In this document: positions 17,528 through 24,831 of the stretch, in pieces
How positions within the stretch are numbered: position 1 is the stretch's first letter
Layout: each line of letters starts with the position of its first letter
Assembly (NCBI GenBank): GCA_023228945.1
Contig: JALOAI010000004.1
Span: 134,863 to 198,862 of the forward strand
Direction of reading: 5' to 3'
Origin: Pigmentiphaga sp.
GTDB lineage: Bacteria; Pseudomonadota; Gammaproteobacteria; Burkholderiales; Burkholderiaceae_B
Length of the DNA: 64,000 bases
Notes under the pieces: model-generated
Told to the model about the DNA's origin: nothing
Database searches by the model: none
The model's input: the letters and a program-made list of their open reading frames with translations, nothing else
Translations under genes and position numbers: made by a program

Positions 17528-17831
17528 GGACAGTTTCGGCGACGGCGCGCCGGAGATTCCGAGGCGTGTGAGTATGACACAAAGCCATGTTCCCAATGGT
17601 CCGCCAGGCAGCCGGGATGGTTGCCCGGCGACGCTTTGGGAAGGCCGGCGCTTGCGATGCGAGGCGAGCGGGGGGTTACCGCCACGCCGCCGGGGTTACT
17701 ATATAAGCCGTTATAAGATCACTATCGTGGCCGTTCTTCGGTGTTACTGCTGGCGTCCGCGCCGTCCGGTTCGCGCGCGGCGATCGTCGACGGGCTTCGT
17801 TTCCATTTCGGTATCAAAATCTTCTTTTTTC
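17528..17831. other. divergent intergenic region upstream of folP
   Basis: 304 bases without a convincing gene. The striking part is an AT-rich patch at about 17697-17730 (TACTATATAAGCCGTTATAAG), unusual in this GC-rich sequence and a reasonable place for the promoter of the plus-strand mini-gene at 17832 and perhaps of folP. A stem of GCCGGGATGG..GCCCGGC type lies near 17610-17630. No ftsH remnant was recognised. Confidence 0.4.
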
Positions 17832-18026
17832 ATGAGCCAGATCCACTGGAGTTTCGAGAAGGGCCGCCTGGTGGCCAGAAATGAATCGCAGCAATTGTTG
17901 TGGTCAGCTCTGGCCGAAGAGCAGATCGGAATGGAGCTGGCGGTCTTATTGAACCGGGCGCCGCGTTTGAGTCAGGAACTGCTGATGTCCGCCCAGCCAG
18001 ACGACAAGGCGAAAGGGGCGGGCTGA
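17832..18026 (+). CDS. conserved-looking mini-protein, paralogue 1
   Basis: 64 residues, function unknown. It reads WSFEKGRLVARNESQQLL, then WSALAEEQIGMELAVLLNRAP, then LSQELLMS. The next small gene (18205) aligns with it over almost its whole length without large gaps: W(S/T)(F/Y)E.GRL.A near the start, (L)L.SA.AE in the middle and LLN.AP.LS..L at the end. That shared pattern across two ORFs is the main evidence both are real. There is no signal peptide, helix-turn-helix or Cys cluster; it looks like a small alpha/beta soluble protein. The ATG at 17832 follows TCTTCTTTTTTC, so it has no good ribosome-binding site. Confidence 0.6.
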   Translation: MSQIHWSFEKGRLVARNESQQLLWSALAEEQIGMELAVLLNRAPRLSQELLMSAQPDDKAKGAG

Positions 18027-18204
18027 ATCGCGCTCGGCCCCGCCATGCCGAGCATCGCGGCGCTTTTGGCCGAGCCGCTGCAGTGCGCCGACTTTCTCGC
18101 TAGAATGTTGGTAACGTAAGGTTGCGTTTCGGCTTGAAGGCGGCCGGTGTGTGACAAAATCTGACAAAAAACACCATGGCAGGGTTTTCCAGGATCGCGG
18201 TCAC

Positions 18205-18405
18205 ATGGTCTACTCCATCTTCTGGACCTACGAAAACGGGCGGCTTGCGGCTCACGACGATCGGCGGCGCCTGTTGCTCTCCGCGGAAGCCGAGGGCGAG
18301 GTCGGAGAACAGATCGCGCATCTGCTCAACCAGGCGCCCATGCTCAGCAAGCAATTGATCCCGCCGGTCATCCCGTTGCCCGACGCGAGCCTCTATCTCA
18401 GCTAA
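18205..18405 (+). CDS. conserved-looking mini-protein, paralogue 2
   Basis: 66 residues, function unknown, paralogous to the ORF at 17832-18026. Key segments are FWTYENGRLAAHDDRRRLLL, SAEAEGEVGEQIAHLLNQAP and LSKQLIPPV. The ATG at 18205 is chosen because AGGAT lies about 9 bases upstream and similarity to the paralogue begins there; a GTG at 18151 would add 18 residues without counterpart. The two genes are separated by 178 bases, so each may have its own promoter. No known domain is recognised. Confidence 0.6.
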   Translation: MVYSIFWTYENGRLAAHDDRRRLLLSAEAEGEVGEQIAHLLNQAPMLSKQLIPPVIPLPDASLYLS

Positions 18406-18497
18406 TGTCATGGAACCTCAAGGCCGGCGGCGGGTCGGATAGCCGGGCTTTATTGCCGGTATCCGGTTATCGTATTGTTATCCCTGGAGATGTCGCG

Positions 18498-18857
18498 ATG
18501 AATCGTACGAGATTGAATCTGATCCTGATGGCGGGGCTGTCGGCGGCCTCCGTGGCGGCCCACGCCCAGTACGTCGGCCCCTCCGACGGAGGCCAAACGC
18601 CATCCGTCCAATCGATTCTGGCCGATCCCGTAGACGACCAGCGCGTCACGGTCCAAGGGCATCTTTTGCGTAAAAGCGGCCACGAGAAGTACATCTTCTC
18701 GGATGGCACGGCCGAGATCGTGGTGGAGATCGACGACGACGATTTTCCGCGCAGCCCAGTCGATGAAAAAACCCGCGTCGAGCTCTACGGCGAGGTCGAT
18801 ACCGGCCTGCGCCGTCCACCCGAGATCGAAGTCGATAGAATCCGCATACTCGACTGA
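18498..18857 (+). CDS. YgiW/YdeI-type exported OB-fold (BOF) protein
   Basis: 119 residues with an N-terminal signal peptide cleaved around AHAQ (residue 25). The mature protein has the bacterial OB-fold pattern of the YgiW/YdeI/NirD stress family: TPSVQSILADPVDDQRVTVQG, then GHEKYIFSDGTAEIVVEID as strands, then VELYGEVDTG and IEVDRIRILD. Homologues are periplasmic and linked to stress tolerance; a ligand is unknown. The ATG at 18498 has CTGGAGA 8 bases upstream. A CCACGCGCC repeat begins right after the stop. Confidence 0.88.
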   Translation: MNRTRLNLILMAGLSAASVAAHAQYVGPSDGGQTPSVQSILADPVDDQRVTVQGHLLRKSGHEKYIFSDGTAEIVVEIDDDDFPRSPVDEKTRVELYGEVDTGLRRPPEIEVDRIRILD

Positions 18858-19000
18858 CCACGCGCCGGAACGCAGTTTTGGCGCGAGCCCCAGGCACGAG
18901 CGGCCGTGTCCCGGAGTGGGATCGCGCGGTGACGGTGTCCTGAGCCCCGCCCATGGGCGGCGCCCGGAAGCGGAACCGGCGCGATCCCTGGAGAACCAGC

Positions 19001-19453
19001 GTGCGTATCACCAAAATGACCGACTACGCCCTGCGCCTGCTGATGTACGTGGCGCAGCGGCCCGAGCGGCTGTGTACCATTGTCGAGGTGGCGCGCGTAC
19101 ACGGTATTTCCGAACCTCATTTGATGAAGGTGGCCCACCGCCTGGGCGTGCGAGGATGGCTCGTCACGGTGCGCGGCAAAGGCGGCGGTGTGCGCCTGGC
19201 CTGTGAGCCCGAGGCCATCGTTCTGGGGCGGGTGGTGCGGGACATCGAGCCGGATTTCGAACTGGTGGAGTGTTTCGGCACGGCAACCCGATGCAATCTG
19301 TCGGGCCAATGCCGGTTGGCGGAAGTGCTGGGCGGAGCCCTGCAGAGCTTCCTGGCCCATCTCGATGCCTACACGCTGGCCGATCTCCTTGTGCCAGCCG
19401 CGCTGCCGGCGCTGGCCGACGCGGCTGGCATTCCGATTCACATCGCCGATTGA
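19001..19453 (+). CDS. Rrf2 family regulator, NsrR-like
   Basis: 150-residue winged-helix regulator of the Rrf2 family. The GTG at 19001 has TGGAGA 6 bases upstream and gives the canonical start RITKMTDYALRLLMYVA. The DNA-binding helix is GISEPHLMKVAHRLGVRGW. Three cysteines (ECFGTATRC, NLSGQC) are spaced C-x6-C-x5-C, as expected for an iron-sulfur NsrR that senses nitric oxide. No hmp, nor or nirK gene is adjacent; the next gene downstream is a convergent pirin. NsrR is the likeliest identity; IscR is unlikely in the absence of isc genes. Confidence 0.88.
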   Translation: MRITKMTDYALRLLMYVAQRPERLCTIVEVARVHGISEPHLMKVAHRLGVRGWLVTVRGKGGGVRLACEPEAIVLGRVVRDIEPDFELVECFGTATRCNLSGQCRLAEVLGGALQSFLAHLDAYTLADLLVPAALPALADAAGIPIHIAD

Positions 19454-19463
19454 GCCAACGGTA

Positions 19464-20165
19464 TCAGCCGGCGGTATCCACCAGCACGAGTTCGGCATCT
19501 TCCTGGGCGGTGATCCGGATCACGGCTTCGTCGCGGATGGCCGCGCCGTCGCGGGCTTCGAGGCCGACGCCGTTCACCTCGACGCGGCCGGTGGCCGGCA
19601 CCAGGTAGCCGTAGCGGTCGGCACCCAAGGCATACTCCGCGGTTTCACCGGCTTTCAGCGTGGCCCCCAGCACCCGCGCCCGGCTGCGGATCGGCAGGGC
19701 ATCGTCGTCGCCCGCCAGCCCGCTCGCCAGGGCTACGAATTGTCCCGAGCGGTCGGCCTTGGGAAACGGCTTGGCCCCCCACGAGGGCTGGCCGCCTTGC
19801 TGATCGGGAATGATCCAGATCTGAAAGATCCGGGTGGGCACCGGTTCGAGGTTGTACTCCGAATGACGGATGCCGCTGCCCGCGCTCATCACCTGGACAT
19901 CGCCGGCTTCGGTGCGACCCTTGTTGCCCAGGCTATCCTGGTGCGTGATCGCGCCTTCGCGGACATAGGTGATGATTTCCATATCGGCGTGGGGGTGCGG
20001 CGGGAAGCCGGTGCCCGCGGCGATGGTGTCGTCGTTCCACACCCGCAGCGCGCCCCAGTGCACGCGGGCGGGATCGTGGTAGCCGGCGAATGAGAAATGA
20101 TGCTTGGCGTCGAGCCAGCCATGGTTCTCGCCTCCGAGGCTGGAGAAAGGGCGGCGTTCGATCAT
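19464..20165 (-). CDS. pirin family protein
   Basis: A 233-residue bicupin of the pirin family (YhhW-like; some members are quercetin 2,3-dioxygenases). The metal-binding motif is intact in the N-terminal cupin: GFPPHPHADMEIITYV, HQDSLG and GSGIRHSEYN. The ATG at 20165 has AGGAGA about 6 bases upstream; the longer open frame is promoter sequence. It is divergent from a LysR regulator whose start is 186 bases away, an arrangement typical of LysR-controlled pirins. Confidence 0.92.
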   Translation of the reverse strand: MIERRPFSSLGGENHGWLDAKHHFSFAGYHDPARVHWGALRVWNDDTIAAGTGFPPHPHADMEIITYVREGAITHQDSLGNKGRTEAGDVQVMSAGSGIRHSEYNLEPVPTRIFQIWIIPDQQGGQPSWGAKPFPKADRSGQFVALASGLAGDDDALPIRSRARVLGATLKAGETAEYALGADRYGYLVPATGRVEVNGVGLEARDGAAIRDEAVIRITAQEDAELVLVDTAG

Positions 20166-20351
20166 GAGAATCTCCTGTGGAATATTGTGAGCGCCCCCAT
20201 ACCTGCCGCTATGCGTCAGGCCCCCCGAAGGGGTCAAGGAAACTTGGGGCGGCCCGGCGTTTCCTTGTGATGACTCCACTATAGGATCTTCTTGATCTAT
20301 TGAAAATAGAATGAATAGAATAGGATCATTTCCAATTATTGGGTTTGATCC
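20166..20351. promoter_or_regulatory. pirin/LysR divergent promoter region
   Basis: AT-rich divergent promoter region. At 20297-20309 is a perfect inverted repeat CTATT-GAA-AATAG, followed by a near-copy of the half site in GAATAGAATAGGATC (to about 20326). A T-N11-A LysR-type box fits within this dyad. It lies about 40 bases before the LysR start, a good position for autoregulation plus activation of the pirin gene. Confidence 0.5.
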
Positions 20352-21266
20352 ATGAAATCCCTGCCCGATCTTGAAGCCTGGGCGATCTTTGCCAAAGTCG
20401 CCGAAACCGGATCGTTCGCGCGAGCCGCCGCCGAGCTGGGCCTGTCGCAGGCCACGGTATCCAAGGCGGTGGCAAGGCTCGAGACTCGCCTGAAAAGCAC
20501 CTTGCTGCACCGGACGTCGCGGCGCTTATCGCTCACTGAAAGCGGCCGGCTGGCGGCCGAGCGGGCCGGCCGGCTGCTCGCCGACGGCGAAGCCCTGGAA
20601 GCCGAGGTCGCCGAGCAGGCGCAGAGCCTGCGCGGTCTCATCCGCCTGGCCGCTCCCATGTCGTTCGGCGTCGCGCATCTGGCGCCGCTGCTGCCGGAGT
20701 TCATGGCGCGGCATCCCGAGGTCGTTCTCGATGCCCACCTGGGCGACGAACAGGTGGACCTGGTCGGCCAGGGTTTCGATTTGGCGCTGCGCATCGCCAC
20801 GCTGGCCGACTCCAGTCTGCTGGCGCGGCGCTTGTGCACGGTGCGCATCCTGCTGGTCGGGGCGCCGGCGTACTTCGAACGTCATGGACGACCTCGCCAT
20901 CCGCGCGATCTTGCGGATCATCGCGCCCTGCAATACAGCTACTCGCGCGGCGGCGACGTTTGGCGCTTTCGCCATGCCCGGCATGGCGACTTCGCCCAGG
21001 CCATGGTCTCGCCCTTGCGGGCCAACAATGCCGAAGCGCTGGCGCCGGCCTTGCGCGCCGGCCTGGGCCTGGCCGTGCAACCGGAGTTCCTGGTTTGGCA
21101 AGAGTTGCGCTCGGGCGTCCTGGAGGCAGTGATGCCCGATTGGGAGGTGCCGCCCATCGGCCTGCATCTGGTCACGCCGCCCGGCCGGGCGCGGCCGGCG
21201 CGCGTCCAGGCCCTGATCGGGTTTTTGGCGGAACATTTCGCCCAGGCCCCCTGGGCGCAGGCCTGA
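20352..21266 (+). CDS. LysR family transcriptional regulator
   Basis: 304 residues. The N-terminal winged helix starts LPDLEAWAIFAKVAETGSFA, with recognition helix LSQATVSKAVARLETRLK and wing RTSRRLSLTESG. The C-terminal effector domain (residues 90-300) has the usual LysR periplasmic-binding-protein-like fold, beginning LRGLIRLAAPMSFGVAHLAP. It is divergent from the pirin gene, which is its most probable target. The effector is unknown. Confidence 0.93.
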   Translation: MKSLPDLEAWAIFAKVAETGSFARAAAELGLSQATVSKAVARLETRLKSTLLHRTSRRLSLTESGRLAAERAGRLLADGEALEAEVAEQAQSLRGLIRLAAPMSFGVAHLAPLLPEFMARHPEVVLDAHLGDEQVDLVGQGFDLALRIATLADSSLLARRLCTVRILLVGAPAYFERHGRPRHPRDLADHRALQYSYSRGGDVWRFRHARHGDFAQAMVSPLRANNAEALAPALRAGLGLAVQPEFLVWQELRSGVLEAVMPDWEVPPIGLHLVTPPGRARPARVQALIGFLAEHFAQAPWAQA

Positions 21267-21270
21267 GGCC

Positions 21271-21311
21271 CGTGGTGAAGAACACCGGCCTTTCGGCCGG
21301 AGCTTCTCCGC
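21271..21311. repeat. dispersed intergenic hairpin element
   Basis: CGTGGTGAAG, then a CCGGCC-TTTC-GGCCGG stem-loop (21285-21300), then AGCTTCTCC. The same block, in reverse orientation, appears at 39500-39526 (CTTCACCACG) and in related form at 33103-33186. It sits between the LysR stop and the convergent aldehyde dehydrogenase stop, so it could double as a bidirectional terminator. Confidence 0.55.
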
Positions 21312-21371
21312 CGGGCGAATCCGAGCGGCATGCGGGCCGCGAGGTGGGCCGGCTTGGGCTTAGGCTCGTGG

Positions 21372-22832
21372 TCAGAATGGCAGTGGGCGCTCTCCCAGCT
21401 GCACGGTCACCCATTTGAGCTCGGTCATGTCGGCCACCGAGTAGCGGCCGTTTTCCTTACCGTAACCGCTATCCTTGAAGCCGCCGAAGGGGGCGTTGGG
21501 GTCGTCATCGAAGGCATTGTCGTTGATGTGCACCGAGCCGGCTTCCACGCGCAGGGCGAAATCAAAGGCTTTTTGCAAATCGTTGGTGACGATGCCGGAC
21601 GACAGGCCGTACGAGGTGTCGTTGGCCAGCGCCACGGCATGTTCGTAGTCGCGCGCTTCGTAGATCGCCGCCAAGGGTCCGAAGCTTTCTTCGTTATACA
21701 CCTCCATGTCGGGCGTAACGCCGGCCAGCACCGAGGGCTCGAACACATTGCCGTGGCAATTGCCGCCGGTGAGCAACCGGGCGCCCTTGGCCACGGCATC
21801 GTCGATATGGCTCCGTATGAAGGCGGCTTGGCGCGGATGGATCAGCGGGCCGACTGCGGTGGCGGGCTGGGCCGGATCCCCATAGGGTATGTTGCGCACT
21901 TTCTCGGTAAAGGCCTTGCAGAAGGCGTCGTAGATCGGCGCCTCGACGATGATGCGCGAATTCGCCATGCACACCTGGCCCTGGTTGAAGAAAATGCCGA
22001 AGGCGGCCGACCGCACGGCGTAGTCCAGATCGGCATCCGCCAGGATCACCACGGGGCTCTTGCCACCCAGTTCGAGCACGATGCGCTTGCTGTGGCGGCC
22101 GGCCAACTCGGCCAGCATGCGACCGACCTTGGCCGAGCCGGTGAAGGTCACGAGCTTCACCCGCGGGTCGGAGAACAAAGTGTCGCCCACCGCCTCATCG
22201 GTGGTGGGAATGACGCTGAGCACGCCCGGCGGCAGACCGGCTTCTTCCAGGATCTCGGCGAACAGCAGGGCGGTCAGCGGCGTGTAGGGCGAGGGCTTGA
22301 GAATGAAGCTATTGCCGGCGGCCAGCGCGGGGGCCAGCTTCTTGCCGTTGAGCAGCAGCGGCGCGTTGAACGGCCCGATGCCCACCACCACGCCCAAAGG
22401 CTGGCGGATGGACATCGAAATCCGGTTCGGCGCGTCGGCCGGCATGGTCTCGCCGCGTACGTCGCGCGCCTGGCCCGCGGCGATGCGGAAGGTGCTGATC
22501 ATATAGTCGCACTCGAACATCGCCTTGCCGAAGACGTTGCCGCCTTCCTCGATCAGGACCTTGGCGATCTCCATCCGCCGGCGCTCGACGATATCGGCGG
22601 TTTTGCACAGGATGGCCTCGCGTTCACTGGCCAGGGTCTTGCCCCAGGACTTGGCCGCCTCTTCGGCGTGGTTCAAGGCGGCCTGGATATCGGCAGCCGT
22701 CGCGAGGCGGGCCCGCGCGATGGTTTCGCCGGTGTAGGGGTTGACGACATCTTGTTCGGGTTGTCCTTCGGACTCCCAGGCGCGGCCGTTGATGTAAGGG
22801 TAATAGGTTTTCAGGTTGGCGTTCTGGCTCAT
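21372..22832 (-). CDS. NAD(P)-dependent aldehyde dehydrogenase
   Basis: 486-residue aldehyde dehydrogenase oxidising an aldehyde to its acid. The ATG at 22832 (MSQNANLKTYYPYINGRAW) is where ALDH similarity begins; the frame is open much further. The catalytic Glu is in VLELGGKSPVV and the catalytic Cys in FFNQGQVCMANSR. The nucleotide site is in FTGSAKVGRM, and the C-terminal motif is FGGFKDSGYGKENG. It is closest in style to aromatic/benzaldehyde-type dehydrogenases. The divergent AraC regulator starts 194 bases away and presumably controls it in response to the aldehyde or a precursor amine. Confidence 0.93.
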   Translation of the reverse strand: MSQNANLKTYYPYINGRAWESEGQPEQDVVNPYTGETIARARLATAADIQAALNHAEEAAKSWGKTLASEREAILCKTADIVERRRMEIAKVLIEEGGNVFGKAMFECDYMISTFRIAAGQARDVRGETMPADAPNRISMSIRQPLGVVVGIGPFNAPLLLNGKKLAPALAAGNSFILKPSPYTPLTALLFAEILEEAGLPPGVLSVIPTTDEAVGDTLFSDPRVKLVTFTGSAKVGRMLAELAGRHSKRIVLELGGKSPVVILADADLDYAVRSAAFGIFFNQGQVCMANSRIIVEAPIYDAFCKAFTEKVRNIPYGDPAQPATAVGPLIHPRQAAFIRSHIDDAVAKGARLLTGGNCHGNVFEPSVLAGVTPDMEVYNEESFGPLAAIYEARDYEHAVALANDTSYGLSSGIVTNDLQKAFDFALRVEAGSVHINDNAFDDDPNAPFGGFKDSGYGKENGRYSVADMTELKWVTVQLGERPLPF

Positions 22833-23025
22833 GTTGGTCTCCACGGCGGCGAAGCCTGGCGCATCGGCCCGCTTTGCCAATACTGGATTGATGGTCCGGC
22901 ATCCGGCGTGTAACGTGTCCGTTATCGGCAACGTCACTCTCGTCCAGTATTGGCCCGGGGGCGAACGAAGTCTTGAACGGGCGCGCCGGCCGTTTTGGCC
23001 TGGCGCGCCGATCGACGAGGTCGGC

Positions 23026-23982
23026 ATGACGCAATTGAAGGTCTGGGATACCCGGGGCCTGGCTCCCCGGCAGGCACTGACGTTCTGGAACGAAGCCGTC
23101 TGTTCCGCGTTTCTCGATGTCCGCACCGAATCGCAGCGTACCGCCAGGTCGTTTCGGGCGAGCCTGCAGGCCCTCGACTTCGGCAGCCTGGCGGTCAATC
23201 GCCTGCGGGCCCAGTCGTACCGGGTGATCCGCGGTACCGAGGGCGGCAGCGCCGGCTGGGTGTTCGTCAATCTCCACCAGCGCGGCCGCTGTCGATTGCG
23301 CCAGCATGGCCGCGAACATTGGATCGAAGCCGGTGGCGTCAGCCTCAACCTGGGCGATGCGCCATTCGATTTCGACTTCGACGGCCAGGTGGCCATGACC
23401 TGCCTGCGCCTGCCCCTGTCCGGCCTGGCCGCGCGCACCGGCCGTCTGCACGCCGCCGCCGCGCGGCCCTTGGCAGAGGGCGCGGCCACTCGTCTGTTCA
23501 TGGACTATACCCGCAGCCTGCTGGCCAATATCGACGCCTTGCGGCCCCATGAGGCGGGGCAGGCCGCCACCTGTCTGCTCGATTTGCTGGCCCTCAGCAT
23601 CGACGGCTCGGGAGCGTCGGCTCCGAATACCCGAGCGAGCCAGCGCCAGGCCTTGTTCCGCCAGGCCAGCGCCTACCTGGCGGCGCACCTGGGCAATCCG
23701 GCGCTTGATCTCGCCGCGCTGGCGGGGCATCTGCGGATGGCGCCGCGCACTTTGCAAACGCTCTTCCGGGAGCAGGGCACCACTTTTACCGAATGCCTGC
23801 TCGAGCATCGTCTGGCCGCCGCCGAACGCCTGCTGGCCAACGATTCTGGCGAGCCGCTGGCGCAGATCGCATACGCCGTGGGCTTTGCCGATCAATCCTA
23901 TTTCAATCGCGCCTTTCGCCAGCGCTTTGGTCTTACGCCCGGCCAGCGCCGGCGGCAAGCGGCCGCGGCCATCTTGGGGTAA
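23026..23982 (+). CDS. AraC family regulator (FeaR-like)
   Basis: 318 residues. The ATG at 23026 (MTQLKVWDTRGL) has GACGAGG just upstream. The N-terminal half is an AraC-binding-like sensor (WNEAVCSAFLDV, FVNLHQRGRCRLRQHGRE). The C-terminal 100 residues carry two helix-turn-helices, LAALAGHLRMAPRTLQTLF and IAYAVGFADQSYFNRAFRQR, followed by FGLTPGQ. Architecture and the neighbouring aldehyde dehydrogenase resemble FeaR/feaB, the phenylethylamine catabolic pair, but no amine oxidase gene is present. Confidence 0.9.
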   Translation: MTQLKVWDTRGLAPRQALTFWNEAVCSAFLDVRTESQRTARSFRASLQALDFGSLAVNRLRAQSYRVIRGTEGGSAGWVFVNLHQRGRCRLRQHGREHWIEAGGVSLNLGDAPFDFDFDGQVAMTCLRLPLSGLAARTGRLHAAAARPLAEGAATRLFMDYTRSLLANIDALRPHEAGQAATCLLDLLALSIDGSGASAPNTRASQRQALFRQASAYLAAHLGNPALDLAALAGHLRMAPRTLQTLFREQGTTFTECLLEHRLAAAERLLANDSGEPLAQIAYAVGFADQSYFNRAFRQRFGLTPGQRRRQAAAAILG

Positions 23983-24129
23983 GGCGGCGCCAAGGCGCGG
24001 GTCCGGCCCGGAGCTGGCGCTTTACAATGCCGCCTGGCCGCCGGCGAGGCCGGCATTGCCGCGTCCCCCATTCATGGGATGGCGCGGGCCGGCGCGCAAC
24101 TGGCAAGATGAGCGAGGCAAATACCGGAT

Positions 24130-24831
24130 GTGAAGACAATGACGGCACAAGCGGAGCAAAGCTCCACCGGCCAGGCCGCGCATCGCGTGCTGTTGGTCGA
24201 AGATGATCCTCCCATCCGCAAACGGCTGGCGGCCGCGCTGGCTGCCAAGGGCGATTGTGCCGTCGTTTCCGCGGCCTCCCTGGCGGAGGCCCGCGCGTGG
24301 CTGGGCCAGGAGCGGCCCGACCTGATCGTGTCGGACCTCCGGCTGCCCGATGGCCTGGCGATCGATCTGCTCGCCGAAGCCCGCGAGCGCTATCCCGAGG
24401 TGGAAATCCTGGTCATTTCGGTGCTGGGCGACGAAACCACCATCCTGGCCGCCATCGCCGCCGGCGCTTCGGGCTATTTGCTCAAAGACGCCTTGCCGGA
24501 GGATATCCATGCCACGGCCATCGAGGTGCTCTCCGGCGGCTCGCCCATCTCGCCTTCCATCGCCCGCTTCATCGTCCGGCGCATGCGGCAAGACTCCGCC
24601 GGCGCCGCGCCCGCCTGTGCCGATCCCGCCGCGCCGCGCCTGACGCCGCGCGAAATCGACATCCTGTGGGGCATCGCCAAGGGCCTGACCTACAACGAGA
24701 TCGCCGAGCAATTGGGCCTGTCGCGGCACACCGTTCCCAGCCATATCAAGGCCATCTATCGCAAGCTGCATGTCCAGACGCGCGGCGAGGCGGTCTATGA
24801 GGCGATCCAGCAGGGCCTGATCAAATTGTGA
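24130..24831 (+). CDS. NarL/FixJ-type response regulator
   Basis: 233 residues with a receiver domain (RVLLVEDDPPIRKRL, phospho-acceptor in DLIVSDLRLPDG, then LVISVLGDE and SGYLLKDA) and a C-terminal LuxR helix-turn-helix (LTPREIDILWGIAKGLTYNE, GLSRHTVPSHIKAIYRKLHV). Start is GTG 24130 or ATG 24139; neither has a strong ribosome-binding site. Its stop overlaps the start of the histidine kinase (GTGA), so the two form one operon and a cognate pair. Confidence 0.93.
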   Translation: MKTMTAQAEQSSTGQAAHRVLLVEDDPPIRKRLAAALAAKGDCAVVSAASLAEARAWLGQERPDLIVSDLRLPDGLAIDLLAEARERYPEVEILVISVLGDETTILAAIAAGASGYLLKDALPEDIHATAIEVLSGGSPISPSIARFIVRRMRQDSAGAAPACADPAAPRLTPREIDILWGIAKGLTYNEIAEQLGLSRHTVPSHIKAIYRKLHVQTRGEAVYEAIQQGLIKL

